Source of the DNA: Archaeoglobus sp.
GTDB lineage: Archaea > Halobacteriota > Archaeoglobi > Archaeoglobales > Archaeoglobaceae
Assembly: GCA_017656505.1 (NCBI GenBank)
Contig: JACDNU010000012.1
Coordinates: forward strand, 1-53,756
DNA length: 53,756 nucleotides
Direction of reading: 5' to 3'
The position numbers and the translations under genes are program-made. Shown here one piece after another: positions 8,631 to 17,319 of this stretch. Every line of letters starts with the position of its first letter. The stretch's first letter is position 1. Under the pieces are notes generated by a model that saw nothing but the letters and a program-made list of their open reading frames with translations, was not told the origin of the DNA and made no database searches.

Positions 8631-9395
8631 CTACGATTTCACTCCTTCTAAGCTTGCCTTTAGGGCATCCACAAGGGATTTGCTGACTTGTATCTCCTCT
8701 GCAACGCTTACCTCTCTTCCTTCGATCTTCGCGTTTATAAGGTTCATCAAAGCCTCCTTGTACTCGTCAACGAACTCTTCAATTCTCAGAGGCTTCTTCA
8801 TGGCCATTACGAGCTCTTTAGCAAGCTTCAGCTCTTCCTCGCTAACCTCCACTTCCTTTCCCCAACCATAAACGGTAGCCGGATTCCGAAGGTCTTCGAT
8901 AAAATGAAGCTGGACGAGGATCAGTCCTCCATCGTAAGGTCTGATCGCAACTAAATGCTCTCTGTTTCTGAGGGTGATCTTCCCTATCCCCATGCTGTTC
9001 GTTTCCTCCATTGCCCTTCTAAGGAGATAGTACGCTTTTTCCCCTCCCTTCTCAGGAGAGATCAAGAAAAATCCGTTGTAGAATATGACTCCAAGCTCAT
9101 CAGGTGAGAAAAATTGCTTGATTTCAACATATTTTACAGTCTTTAATGGTATCTTCGAGAAATCTTCATCCGTCAGAATGACAAATTCGTTCTTTGAGAT
9201 CTCATAACCTCTCACAATTTCATCCTTCGACAGTTCTTTCCCACACTTCTCGCAAACCCGCTTGTATCTCACCCTTCCTCCATCCTCAGCATGCAACAGC
9301 TTGAAGTTCAGCTCCTTGGGAAGTGTGGATGTATAGAGCTTAACCGGAATATTCACGAGGCCGAAGGATATTGAGCCTTTCCAGATTGCTTTCAT
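8631..9395 (-). CDS. ku: Ku protein, DNA end-binding (NHEJ)
   Basis: Bacterial-type homodimeric Ku of 254 residues. It begins MKAIWKGSISFGLVNIPVKLY, the standard N-terminus, and holds RVCEKCGKELSKDEIVRGYE, a segment shared with bacterial Ku, then the core beta-barrel region ALAYYLLRRAM-like KAYYLLRRAMEE. The start is the ATG at 9395; the frame extends six codons to a TTG at 9413. AT-rich AAATAATTTA about 33 bases upstream may be the TATA element, giving a short or no leader. It encircles broken DNA ends and recruits the ligase encoded next. Archaeal Ku is restricted to a few lineages, Archaeoglobus among them. Confidence 0.95.
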   Translation of the reverse strand: MKAIWKGSISFGLVNIPVKLYTSTLPKELNFKLLHAEDGGRVRYKRVCEKCGKELSKDEIVRGYEISKNEFVILTDEDFSKIPLKTVKYVEIKQFFSPDELGVIFYNGFFLISPEKGGEKAYYLLRRAMEETNSMGIGKITLRNREHLVAIRPYDGGLILVQLHFIEDLRNPATVYGWGKEVEVSEEELKLAKELVMAMKKPLRIEEFVDEYKEALMNLINAKIEGREVSVAEEIQVSKSLVDALKASLEGVKS

Positions 9396-9505
9396 ACTTG
9401 ATAAATTGTCCAAAAGTCCTTAAATTATTTACTACCTTGGTATATTTCCAGAGAATTGGTTAAATTTCGAGGGATAATTTCAGGATAACACCGGGTTAAA
9501 CCAGC

Positions 9506-9907
9506 TCAGCTTTCAGATTTGGATAACCCCCTTATCTCATCAACATTGAATTTCTCAACAACCTCGTTCAGTTTCTTAAACCACTTTTCGAGTTCCTCCC
9601 TCAAAATTGATTTTAGGATTTCAACATCAATTGGAGTGTAAATATACTTGTAGCCCCCGTGTTTTAGAATTCGGTATTCTCTCTTAACCAAGCCTTTGTC
9701 AAGAAGGGTTTGAAGGCTTCTGTAAACTCCGCTCCTGTCCTTCCCCATGATTTCAGAAAGCTCATCCACCCCGATTCCGGGGTTCTCTATCAGAGTCAAA
9801 TAGACTTCGAGTTCTGAAATCGTAAGCTTGAGCACGCATTTCACGATGTGCTCAAAGTCCGGCTCGCTGATCTCAAACAACCCTGTAGGCCCCTCCAACA
9901 AATCCAC
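9506..9907 (-). CDS. TrmB-like winged-helix transcriptional regulator
   Basis: Product of 133 residues with a winged helix-turn-helix at about residues 25-90: LTISELEVYLTLIENPGIGVDELSEIMGKDRSGVYRSLQTLLDKGLVKREYR, the pattern of TrmB/MarR-like archaeal regulators, then a wing (GGYKYIYTPID) and a C-terminal amphipathic helix probably for dimerisation. No effector domain is present. The start codon is a GTG at 9907. It lies between ku and valS on the same strand but with 90-100 base gaps each side, so it may be its own unit. Targets are unknown; ku-ligase is the nearest downstream candidate. Confidence 0.8.
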   Translation of the reverse strand: MDLLEGPTGLFEISEPDFEHIVKCVLKLTISELEVYLTLIENPGIGVDELSEIMGKDRSGVYRSLQTLLDKGLVKREYRILKHGGYKYIYTPIDVEILKSILREELEKWFKKLNEVVEKFNVDEIRGLSKSES

Positions 9908-10009
9908 CCCCTGGCAGATAAAACTCCTTTAGATGATATTAATTTTTTGTTTTTATTTGTTTTTATTTCATTTTTATCTCGCTCACCTTTCGATGATTTC
10001 AAAGTACTC

Positions 10010-12649
10010 TCAAATTTCCACCATCACGCTCGCTTTCCCCAGCTCAAGAACGATAACATCTCTGCCCTCAATCTGCTTTTCGATTTCCGCATCAAACCAT
10101 TCAGCCTTCACTTCTATCTCCTCGCCTTTCGCGATAACCTTATAGACTCCCTTAGTGAGAAACTCGTTGATTTCATTTTCCCCTAAATTCTCCACCGCAT
10201 TCACAATCTCTTTTGTTTTATCCCTAAAAAGCGGGCCTAATATACTGTACTTTGGCTTCAACCTTTTCACTCTGCTTTCAATTTCAGGCATCTCGGCCAA
10301 AAGTTCGGTTTCAGCGTTAACGGCTCCTGCAAGATCTCTCACATCGATTTCCTGCTGGGAATAGATCATCACCTTTTTCAGCGGAGCGTTCAATGCTAGC
10401 CCTCTGTCATGCTTCATCTTCCTTATCTCAGCTAGAATGCTTCGGATGAGCTCACCCTTAGCTTCGGCCTCACCGCTTATGAACTCCTCCTCAACTTCTG
10501 GATAGCTTTGGAGATGCACACTTCTGAAATCTTGGCCGACGGCTTTGCAGAAAACATCCCAGCATTCCTCAGCCAGGAAGGGAGTAAATGGTGCGAGCAT
10601 CCTAATCATCGAGCTAAGGGCTTTATACAGCACGAATTTTGCTCCCCTCTTTTCCTCATCGCTCCCCGCATACAATCTGTTCTTAACGAGCTCGAGATAG
10701 TCGTCAGCGAATTCAAACCAGGCGAAGCTTCTTATTGCCTTCAAAGCCTCATCGAAGCGGTAGTTGTCCATCGCTTCTATTGCTTCAGCTATAATTCGGT
10801 TAAGCCTTGAAAGAATCCACCTGTCAGCATCTCTCAGCATTTCAGCGTCCTCTGGCTCTGGAGTGTAATCCTGCAAGTGATTCACAGCAAACCTCAAAAT
10901 ACTCCAGAACTTCTGCTGAAATCTTGTTGCAGCTACAACTTCCTTCCAAGTAAATATAACATCGCTTCCTGTTGAGCCGCTCGCCGCCCACTGCCTTAAC
11001 GCATCCGAGCCGTATTTTGATATAACCTCCTCGGGCGATATTATGTTCCCCAAGCTCTTGCTCATCTTTCTGCCGTCCTCTCCCAGAACCATTCCGTTTA
11101 TTACGATCTCATGCCAGGGGATTTCATCAACCAAAGCTAAGGAGCGAAGAATCGTGTAGAAGGCCCAAGTTCTGATTATGTCGTGCCCTTGGGGGCGAAG
11201 ACTGACGGGGTATTCCTTGATCTCTTCCGGCCATCCGACTATAGCCAAGGGTGTTATGCTGGAATCCATCCAGGTATCGAGCACATCGCTCTCTCCCCTG
11301 AAATCGAAAGCCCCACATGACGGACATGGAATCTTGGGAGAATCATTTGTTGGATCGACAGGCAACCATTCTTCCTTGGCAACCAAAACCTCCCCGCACT
11401 TGTTGCAGTACCAAGCTGGAATTGGGGTTGCGAAGATTCTCTGCCGGCTTATAACCCAGTCCCACTCCATTCCCTCAACCCAGGCTTTAAGCCTGCTCAG
11501 CATGTGCTCTGGGATCCACTCGATCCTCTCTGCCTCCTTTAAAATTTTCTCCTTCTCAACCTTGACAAACCACTGCTCCTCTGCGATAATCTCAACCGGC
11601 GTCTTGCATCTCCAGCAGACTCCAACGTTGTGTTCAATTTCCTCCTTCTTGAGGATCCTTCCTTCCCTCTCCAGATCCTCAAGAATTTTCTTCCTTGCTT
11701 CGGGAATTGTCAGGCCTTTGTATTTACCAGCTTTCTCGTTCAGCTTGCCGTCTTCATTTAGGATCATTCTGAGCTCTAAATTATGCTTTTTCCACCACTT
11801 CACATCCTGTCTGTCGCCGAAAGTACAGATCATGACTATTCCCGTGCCGAATTCTGGATCGACTTCCTCATCTTCTATTACCTTCGCTCTGTATTCTGTA
11901 GTTGGAATCCTGACTTCTTTACCAACCAGATTTTTGTAGCGGTAATCTTCAGGATGCACGGCTATTGCAACGCATGCTGGTATAAGCTCGGGCCTTGTTG
12001 TGGCTATGACAACATCCTCATCGAATTTGATGTAGTTCAGCTCCGTCTTTCCGGATTTGTATTCCATCTCAGCAAGAGCTATCGTTGTCTGGCATCTGGG
12101 GCAATGGATAACCGGATGATAGGCACGATAAATGAGGCCTTTATTGAACATTCTGACGAATGAAACCTGAGTTTTTGAGTAGTATTCCGGATACATGGTT
12201 ATGTATTCCTTGCTCCAGTCGATAGAGAATCCCATTCTTTTCATAGTTTCTCGCATCTTCTCTATGTTCTCTTCTGTAAATTCGATGCAAAGTTTCCTGA
12301 AAACATCCCTCGGAACGTCGTTCTTGCTTATTCCGTGCTTCTCCTCAACCTTGACTTCGGTCGGCAATCCATGACAATCCCATCCCTGCGGGAACATAAC
12401 CTCATATCCCCGCATTCTCTTGTATCTGGCTATAAAATCGATGTAGCACCAGTTAAGCGTGTTGCCGATGTGGAATGAGCCGGTAGGATATGGCGGGGGG
12501 GTGTCGATTATGTAGCGCTGCTTCTCCGACTTCCAGTCGAAGTAGTATAAATCCATCCCTTCCCAAACTTCCATCCACTTCTTCTCATTCTCAAGGGCCT
12601 TGTATTCCTTTTCAAGAGTAATGCTTCTGTTATTCACCTTATTTTTCAT
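10010..12649 (-). CDS. valS: Valyl-tRNA synthetase
   Basis: Class Ia synthetase of 879 residues that charges tRNA-Val. The HIGH-type motif is [13 protein letters not shown] (about residues 51-63), the KMSKS motif is [11 protein letters not shown] (about 535) and the CP1 editing domain holds [22 protein letters not shown]. Two Cys-rich zinc knuckles ([21 protein letters not shown] with CPSCG) are present as in archaeal ValRS, and [16 protein letters not shown] places it with ValRS rather than IleRS or LeuRS. GGTGAT lies just upstream of the ATG. The 160-base upstream gap contains the near-palindrome ATTATCGGATAAT around 12705, of unknown role. Confidence 0.96.
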   Translation of the reverse strand: MKNKVNNRSITLEKEYKALENEKKWMEVWEGMDLYYFDWKSEKQRYIIDTPPPYPTGSFHIGNTLNWCYIDFIARYKRMRGYEVMFPQGWDCHGLPTEVKVEEKHGISKNDVPRDVFRKLCIEFTEENIEKMRETMKRMGFSIDWSKEYITMYPEYYSKTQVSFVRMFNKGLIYRAYHPVIHCPRCQTTIALAEMEYKSGKTELNYIKFDEDVVIATTRPELIPACVAIAVHPEDYRYKNLVGKEVRIPTTEYRAKVIEDEEVDPEFGTGIVMICTFGDRQDVKWWKKHNLELRMILNEDGKLNEKAGKYKGLTIPEARKKILEDLEREGRILKKEEIEHNVGVCWRCKTPVEIIAEEQWFVKVEKEKILKEAERIEWIPEHMLSRLKAWVEGMEWDWVISRQRIFATPIPAWYCNKCGEVLVAKEEWLPVDPTNDSPKIPCPSCGAFDFRGESDVLDTWMDSSITPLAIVGWPEEIKEYPVSLRPQGHDIIRTWAFYTILRSLALVDEIPWHEIVINGMVLGEDGRKMSKSLGNIISPEEVISKYGSDALRQWAASGSTGSDVIFTWKEVVAATRFQQKFWSILRFAVNHLQDYTPEPEDAEMLRDADRWILSRLNRIIAEAIEAMDNYRFDEALKAIRSFAWFEFADDYLELVKNRLYAGSDEEKRGAKFVLYKALSSMIRMLAPFTPFLAEECWDVFCKAVGQDFRSVHLQSYPEVEEEFISGEAEAKGELIRSILAEIRKMKHDRGLALNAPLKKVMIYSQQEIDVRDLAGAVNAETELLAEMPEIESRVKRLKPKYSILGPLFRDKTKEIVNAVENLGENEINEFLTKGVYKVIAKGEEIEVKAEWFDAEIEKQIEGRDVIVLELGKASVMVEI

Positions 12650-12809
12650 CCCATCACCCTGACAGTTGATCTCGGATTTAAGGAATCGATTAGCCGGCTA
12701 TCCAATTATCGGATAATCCAATATCCACTTCCGAACTGTCATCGAACTGGTGGCTATTAAAAAATTTCTGAAGCATCGGATCCATGATTCTCAAAGAATT
12801 CTCAAACCT

Positions 12810-13550
12810 TCAAGTTCCGTAAGCTTTTACAGGATTTCTAAGGCTGCCGATTCCTTCTATTCTGACTTCAATCACATCGCCATGCTTGAGAGGCCCAACG
12901 CCCGAAGGTGTTCCGGTTGCGATAACATCCCCCTTTTTCAGCGTCATTATCGAAGATATGAACTCCACAAGCCTGAAAGCGTCAAACGCCATATTTGAGG
13001 TGAAAGAGGACTGCACGACCTTTCCGTTAAGAATTGTTTCGATTTTCAGATTCAGCGGGTTGAGGCTAGGAACAACGTAGGGGCCGAGGGGGGCGAAGGT
13101 ATCGAAAGATTTCCCCCTAGTCCACTGGCCATCTTTTAACTGCAGATCTCTGGCTGTAACATCGTTGAAGCATGCATAGCCGAGGATGAAGTCTTTGGCT
13201 TCTTCGTATCCAACATTCTTGCATTTCCTTGCAATTACAACAGCTAATTCCCCCTCATAATCAACCCTCTCTGACTGAAGGGGAAGAATTATCGGATCTC
13301 CATCACCTATAACTGCCGACTCTGGCTTCATGAATATGATCGGCTCTTCAGGAACTTCTTTTCCAAATTCTTCCGCATGATCCCTGTAGTTCACACCTAT
13401 GCAGATGAGCTTGCTAGGTTTAACAGGGGGAAGAAATTTCACAGCTTGCAAACTAAACTCAAGACCCTCGAAATTTAGTGTTTTATCATCAACCTCGAAA
13501 AATCCCTCATACACCTCTCCATTTGCGTAGAATCTGCCGTAAGCTTCCAT
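12810..13550 (-). CDS. Fumarylacetoacetate hydrolase-family protein
   Basis: FAH-family enzyme of 246 residues; relatives hydrolyse or isomerise acylpyruvates such as hydroxyhepta-dienedioate. Motifs are KLICIGVNYRDHAEEFG, PIIFMKPESAVIG, VDYEGELAVVI (metal-binding Glu residues), FNDVTARDLQ, KSFDTFAPLGPYVV and GDVIATGTPSGVGPL. The open frame runs to an ATG at 13610, but the ATG at 13550 (MEAYGRF) fits the family N-terminus and has TAATATA centred 26 bases upstream, the pattern of a leaderless archaeal promoter. It is divergent from the DsrE-like pair. The substrate cannot be read from sequence. Confidence 0.85.
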   Translation of the reverse strand: MEAYGRFYANGEVYEGFFEVDDKTLNFEGLEFSLQAVKFLPPVKPSKLICIGVNYRDHAEEFGKEVPEEPIIFMKPESAVIGDGDPIILPLQSERVDYEGELAVVIARKCKNVGYEEAKDFILGYACFNDVTARDLQLKDGQWTRGKSFDTFAPLGPYVVPSLNPLNLKIETILNGKVVQSSFTSNMAFDAFRLVEFISSIMTLKKGDVIATGTPSGVGPLKHGDVIEVRIEGIGSLRNPVKAYGT

Positions 13551-13627
13551 GAATCCCGATTTACAAAAAAGGTATATTAGCGTTGTTATGTAATGCGGTA
13601 TTTCTAACATGATTAAAACCGGAAAAA

Positions 13628-13635
13628 GCTTATTT
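13628..13635 (+). promoter_or_regulatory. TATA box of first DsrE-like gene
   Basis: CTTATTTA lies 31 bases before the ATG at 13659. The paralogous gene has the same CTTATTTA 30 bases before its ATG, so both are likely leaderless and share a duplicated promoter. Confidence 0.6.
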
Positions 13636-13658
13636 ATTTCGGATGTGGCTAATTTAGC

Positions 13659-14021
13659 ATGGTGGGAAAAATCTTTATTGCAGCAACAAATGGGCCGGAT
13701 AATCCAGAAAAAGCTATACTGCCATTCAGGGTGGCAAATACCGCATTTGTGGCAGATCCAGAAGAAGTCGTTGTAATGCTTTTAGATGCAGGAGTGTTGC
13801 TTGCAAGGAAGGGTGTAGCGGAGCATGTTGTTTACGGCAACTGGAATCTTAAGGAGTTGATCAAAAATTTTCTTGATGCAGGTGGAGAGCTTCTCATTTG
13901 CTCTCCATGCCTTGAGGTGAGGGGAATTGATGAGAGCGAGCTTATAGATGGAGCAGTCATAACTGGCGGCACAGAATTCATTCTAAGAGCGGTAGATGCA
14001 GAGGTTGTTTCCGTTTTTTAA
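13659..14021 (+). CDS. DsrE-family protein, copy 1
   Basis: Small alpha/beta protein of 120 residues, MVGKIFIAATNGPDNPEKAILPF at the start (first and second beta strand with phosphate-like loop), ending in a domain with the ICSPCLEVRGI Cys pair near residue 87-90. DsrE/F-like proteins act in sulfur relay or sulfur oxidation and reduction; some carry a reactive Cys, and here the CxxC-like SPC segment is the only Cys-containing site. Its neighbour at 14131 is a close paralogue, so the two form a tandem duplication and may make a hetero-oligomer as DsrE-type proteins do. The exact partner is unknown. Confidence 0.75.
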   Translation: MVGKIFIAATNGPDNPEKAILPFRVANTAFVADPEEVVVMLLDAGVLLARKGVAEHVVYGNWNLKELIKNFLDAGGELLICSPCLEVRGIDESELIDGAVITGGTEFILRAVDAEVVSVF

Positions 14022-14100
14022 TCTTAAAATTTAATATCAATAATTTATTAATTTATCGATAATTATTCGATTTTTCAAAACGAGTTAAAACCACCAAAGA

Positions 14101-14109
14101 CTTATTTAT
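14101..14109 (+). promoter_or_regulatory. TATA box of second DsrE-like gene
   Basis: CTTATTTAT begins 30 bases before the ATG at 14131, which makes that ATG a good leaderless start and argues against the in-frame GTG at 14125. Confidence 0.6.
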
Positions 14110-14130
14110 AATGAATCCTTTGATGTGAGC

Positions 14131-14490
14131 ATGGTAAAAAAAGTTTTGATTGCAGTAACAAATGGACCGGACAACCCAGAGAAGGCTGTGCTGCCGTTTA
14201 TCGTGGCTAATGCCGCACTTACCACAGCAGAAGAAGTTGTAGTCATGCTTCAGGGTGCTGGTGTGTGGCTGGCAAGAAAAGGGGTGGCTGAGCACATCTT
14301 ATGCTGCAAATGGAGTTTGGGAGAACTTCTTAAGAGTTTTCTTGAGGCGGGCGGAACGCTTTTGGTTTGCTCTCCCTGTCTCGAGGAGAGAGACATAGAG
14401 GAAGAAGATCTGATAGACCAAGCCATTGTGGCAGGTGGTGTGGAGTTCATAGAGCGGTCTGCAGAGTCTGACGTTGTCCTTGTATACTGA
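14131..14490 (+). CDS. DsrE-family protein, copy 2
   Basis: Paralogue of the gene at 13659, 119 residues, starting MVKKVLIAVTNGPDNPEKAV. The two share the N-terminal strand-loop, the ARKGVAEH segment, a helix and the CSPCLE motif. This copy has two further Cys (ILCCKWSLGE) where copy 1 has VYGNWNLKE, so the predicted redox chemistry differs. The start was chosen at 14131 from the TATA spacing; the frame extends two codons upstream to a GTG. A T-rich stretch follows the stop. It may take part in sulfur handling in this probable sulfate- or sulfur-metabolising archaeon, an inference from family only. Confidence 0.75.
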   Translation: MVKKVLIAVTNGPDNPEKAVLPFIVANAALTTAEEVVVMLQGAGVWLARKGVAEHILCCKWSLGELLKSFLEAGGTLLVCSPCLEERDIEEEDLIDQAIVAGGVEFIERSAESDVVLVY

Positions 14491-14495
14491 ACAAT

Positions 14496-14520
14496 TTTAA
14501 ATTAAATTTTTTTATTTTTA
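14496..14520 (+). terminator. T-rich terminator after DsrE pair
   Basis: A run dominated by T (including seven consecutive T and then TATTTTTATT) follows the DsrE copy 2 stop codon by a few bases. Archaeal RNA polymerase terminates at such oligo-T tracts. Further on, AGTACC and GGTACT form a 6-bp inverted repeat (about 14550-14574). Confidence 0.5.
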
Positions 14521-14653
14521 TTATTAATAGTTGGATTAGTAGTACCGGCAACCTTTACTGGTACTAGCGACTTCCCAAACCTACCACAAACCCAATAACA
14601 AGGATACACAATCACCAAAAAGCATAAATTCAGGTGAGGTAACCCTTGCTTAA

Positions 14654-14751
14654 GGGCCCGTAGCTTAGCCAGGTTAGAGCGTCCGGCTCATAAGGTGTAT
14701 CTGACAACCGGAGATACCGGGCGGTCGAGGGTTCAAATCCCTCCGGGCCCA
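14654..14751 (+). tRNA. tRNA with CAT anticodon (elongator Met or Ile2), intron-containing
   Basis: The 7-bp acceptor stem pairs GGGCCCG (14654-14660) with CGGGCCC (14744-14750), with A73 at 14751. The D stem is GCTT/GAGC, the anticodon stem TCCGG/CCGGG (one U-G pair), the loop holds CAT at 14689-14691, the variable region is CGGTC and the T arm is GAGGG-TTCAAAT-CCCTC. The fold closes only if about 23 bases (14693-14715) are removed between positions 37 and 38, the canonical archaeal intron site. The mature tRNA would be 75 nt. The G1-C72 start rules out the archaeal initiator. CCA is not encoded. TATA-like CATAAATT lies about 27 bases upstream. Confidence 0.9.
14693..14715 (+). other. Predicted tRNA intron, 23 nt
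   Basis: Removing this segment restores a standard 5-bp anticodon stem and 5-nt variable loop. GTATCT (14697-14702) can pair with AGATAC (14712-14717), so the intron can fold back near the 3' splice site. I did not find a textbook bulge-helix-bulge by eye; the boundaries may shift by one base. Confidence 0.7.
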
Positions 14752-14798
14752 CCTTTAATTTGGTTTTCCTGATTAAAAGTTGGTTTCGAAAATTTTTA

Positions 14799-15437
14799 CT
14801 ATAATTCTATTTTTGGACTAAACTCATAAATGATATCAGATTCTTCTAGAGGGTACATTGTACCCCGAATTTTCTTGCTTTCTGGTAAGTCAGCCCTAAA
14901 TAAACAAGTATCATGAGTAATACTTCCCAAAGTTGTTTTTGTAGTCATTCTAATATAAATCGGTAAATCCTTCCATTCCCACTTTTTAGGCTCACGAAGA
15001 TTAATGGCTACATTGCATCTATCCAAGAAATCTGAATAAATTTCATTAAATATTATATTTACCTCTATAACTTTAGAACCATAAGGACCAATCTCTAACG
15101 GAAAAACTTTTTCATAATTTATCGGTCTTTCGGATATCACCAATTTTTCAGCAACCAAACTATAAATGAATGGATACATTTTTATTGCTTTTTCAGAGTA
15201 CCTTATCAAAGCTATTAGATCTGTTACAGATCCCGACGCGTTACCCTTATTCTCGAATAGTAAACTAATATCAAAAATCAACCTTTCAGATTTCCCTTCT
15301 TTCTCAGTTCTATAGGATCCTTTTATGACTTGGAAATTGATTTTGGGTTCTTCCTTTTTAATTTTTTTCCAATAAAGATATAGTGATACAATTCCAGGAA
15401 TAGCACTGATTATGTAACCAATTACTTCGATTGCCAT
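14799..15437 (-). CDS. Orphan protein with N-terminal membrane anchor
   Basis: I do not recognise this 212-residue product. It starts MAIEVIGYIISAIPGIVSLYLYW, one hydrophobic segment followed by a basic patch (KKIKKEE), so a signal-anchor protein with an external or cytoplasmic beta-rich domain is likely. The rest has alternating hydrophobic strands (FDISLLFENKGNASGS, VIEVNIIFNEIYSDFLD, INLREPKKWEWKDLPIYIRM). Base composition is clearly more AT-rich than its neighbours and it ends 47 bases from the tRNA(CAT) 3' end, both consistent with acquired DNA. The frame extends to a TTG at 15443; the ATG at 15437 was preferred. Confidence 0.6.
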   Translation of the reverse strand: MAIEVIGYIISAIPGIVSLYLYWKKIKKEEPKINFQVIKGSYRTEKEGKSERLIFDISLLFENKGNASGSVTDLIALIRYSEKAIKMYPFIYSLVAEKLVISERPINYEKVFPLEIGPYGSKVIEVNIIFNEIYSDFLDRCNVAINLREPKKWEWKDLPIYIRMTTKTTLGSITHDTCLFRADLPESKKIRGTMYPLEESDIIYEFSPKIEL

Positions 15438-15535
15438 CCTCAAACACCACTTACTTTTTGAATATTTTCAGAATTTCCATAAAAAATTATAAAGTTTTTG
15501 TCAGAAATATTTGATGCTCTGCAGTTTAAAACCAT

Positions 15536-16297
15536 TTACATTTTCATTAAAATAAAAATCAGCTCAAAAAGAAGGTTTCCCACGAAAATGGAAATTAGAT
15601 ACCCAGCAGTAAAGAAAACCAAAAAGGGCATACCGGGGGTAACCCAGATCCTTTTTACCTTCCCCTTGTCATAGGCTTTCTTTAGTCTGTAGAGTATCTC
15701 TTCATCTGGCTCAATTCCCCTTCTGAGTCTCACAACTTTCCCCTTCGAATCCACGTATTCAAGGAGATTGTGAAATCTCGGCAGATTGGAGGCATCAGCT
15801 CTGTATCCTATAAAGTAGTAAAACACGTTCCCTTTAAGTTCCTTTAATCCTTCTTTCAGAAGATTTCGCAGGAAAAGAATGACAACAAGTCCAGGAGCAG
15901 ATATAACGGAGTTAGAGAGAGCTGAGAAAGCAAAAACCCCGAATCCGGAATTCAAGAGGGGTAAAGATAAAGACTGGAAATTCAAGGTCGGATAAAAGGG
16001 GAAAAGCAGCGATAAAACCATCAGAGCCTTTGCATCAGCCCCGCCATAGGCTCCGAGATAGTAAAGTCCGAAGGCCAAGCCGAACATAAGGGCAAATTGA
16101 AGAGCTGCGAAGATTACTTGATAAAAATCAGGATTCAAAGCGAAAAATTCGGCAACCACGAGTGGAATCACGGCCAAAACCATAAACTTCCACAGTCTAT
16201 TTGGTACCCTCCTCTCCCGCAAATCGAGAACGCTTGCATACAGGAGGAAAATTGCTACAACGCAACATTTCACCAGATAAATTGCGTTCAGGATCAT
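15536..16297 (-). CDS. Prepilin/preflagellin peptidase, A24 family
   Basis: Membrane aspartyl peptidase of 253 residues that removes the class III signal peptide from archaellins and type IV pilins. The two catalytic Asp residues are visible: D25 in YASVLDLRERRVPN and D88 in YGGADAKAL, in the GxGD-like motif with Ala for Gly. Six or so hydrophobic segments flank a large polar loop (about residues 150-215). Length and layout fit the archaeal FlaK type more than the bacterial PilD. It lies 24 bases after hom, so it may be read with the ilvE-ACT-hom unit. It probably processes the archaellin encoded at 28.3-29.0 kb. Confidence 0.82.
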   Translation of the reverse strand: MILNAIYLVKCCVVAIFLLYASVLDLRERRVPNRLWKFMVLAVIPLVVAEFFALNPDFYQVIFAALQFALMFGLAFGLYYLGAYGGADAKALMVLSLLFPFYPTLNFQSLSLPLLNSGFGVFAFSALSNSVISAPGLVVILFLRNLLKEGLKELKGNVFYYFIGYRADASNLPRFHNLLEYVDSKGKVVRLRRGIEPDEEILYRLKKAYDKGKVKRIWVTPGMPFLVFFTAGYLISIFVGNLLFELIFILMKM

Positions 16298-16321
16298 TTG
16301 AATCGGTAACCTTTAATGCTC

Positions 16322-17311
16322 CTACCTTTTTCTGTAAAATTCGACCAAATCAGAGATTATCGCGCTTGCCGTCTCGTACTTTCCTGCTCCTTTACCCATC
16401 ACAACAATATCTCCAGCGAGATCCGTTTTTATGAGGGCTGCATTCATCGTGCCCTCAATTGCAAGCGGATGGTTCCTCGGCAAAAGCCTTGGAGAGACTT
16501 TCAAAAATCCCTTCTCCTTATTGGCTTCCGCTATGAGCCTTATTGTGTAGTTCTTGTTCGCAGCTACTTCGAAAGCTTCTGGAGTTATTCTTGTTATTCC
16601 GACAACTTCCACATCGTCAAAGATTGCATCCATATCCATCACTGCATTTGCTAAAATTACGAGCTTCGCTGCCGAATCGATCCCTTCTACATCGTAACTA
16701 GGGTCCGCTTCAGCTATTTTCAGCTCTTGAGCTTCAGAGAGAACTTGCGAGTAGGTCATCTTCTCCTTCTCCATCCTCGTGAGAATGTAGTTGCATGTTC
16801 CGTTCAAAACTCCCTTAATCACTTTTATATCATTCCCAGCCAAGTCGGCCTTTGCAAGCTTTATTATCGGCATAACTCCGCCGACAGTTGCCTCGTACCC
16901 CAGCTTAACCCCTTTTTTCTCCGCAAGTTTTTTGATTTTCTTGAAAGCAACAACGAGCGGGCCTTTGTTGGAAGTTATAACGTCAGCGCCCTTCTCGATT
17001 GATTTCAGGATATGCGTCAATCCAGGCTCTCCTGAGTTAACATCCGTCGGCGTTACCTCTATCGCAACATCAAAGTCCAAACTTTCAATGACCCCCAGAG
17101 TTTTTTCTCCATCGAATCCGCCTTTCTTCTTTTTCTCTATGGCCTTCGATAGCTCCACCCCATTTTCATCAACAACTGATCCTTTAGAGTCAGTAACCGC
17201 AACTACTTTATATTTCCCAATAAGGCTTTCAAGCTGCTTTCTCTTTCTCAAAAGAACCTCTGCAACCCCCTGACCAACTGCCCCAAATCCGAAGATCGCT
17301 ATGCTTATCAT
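16322..17311 (-). CDS. hom: Homoserine dehydrogenase
   Basis: The 329-residue product begins ISIAIFGFGAVGQGVAEVLL, a Rossmann NAD(P) site, and contains GKEVITSNKGPL-like DVITSNKGPLVV, GYEATVGGVMPII and the C-terminal catalytic segments LKIAEADPSYDVEGIDSAAKLVILANA. It reduces aspartate semialdehyde to homoserine in the methionine, threonine and isoleucine pathway. It has no C-terminal ACT domain; instead a separate ACT protein is encoded 9 bases upstream in the same unit. Family assignment is secure. Confidence 0.93.
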   Translation of the reverse strand: MISIAIFGFGAVGQGVAEVLLRKRKQLESLIGKYKVVAVTDSKGSVVDENGVELSKAIEKKKKGGFDGEKTLGVIESLDFDVAIEVTPTDVNSGEPGLTHILKSIEKGADVITSNKGPLVVAFKKIKKLAEKKGVKLGYEATVGGVMPIIKLAKADLAGNDIKVIKGVLNGTCNYILTRMEKEKMTYSQVLSEAQELKIAEADPSYDVEGIDSAAKLVILANAVMDMDAIFDDVEVVGITRITPEAFEVAANKNYTIRLIAEANKEKGFLKVSPRLLPRNHPLAIEGTMNAALIKTDLAGDIVVMGKGAGKYETASAIISDLVEFYRKR

Positions 17312-17319
17312 GCTACCTC

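Noticed and set aside
11178-11939. 253-codon plus-strand frame
   Set aside because: Antisense shadow of valS, Ser/Thr rich as expected of such frames.
14732-14751. attL/attR pair at the tRNA(CAT) 3' end
   Set aside because: I saw no second copy of the tRNA 3' end, nor an integrase gene, in the window.
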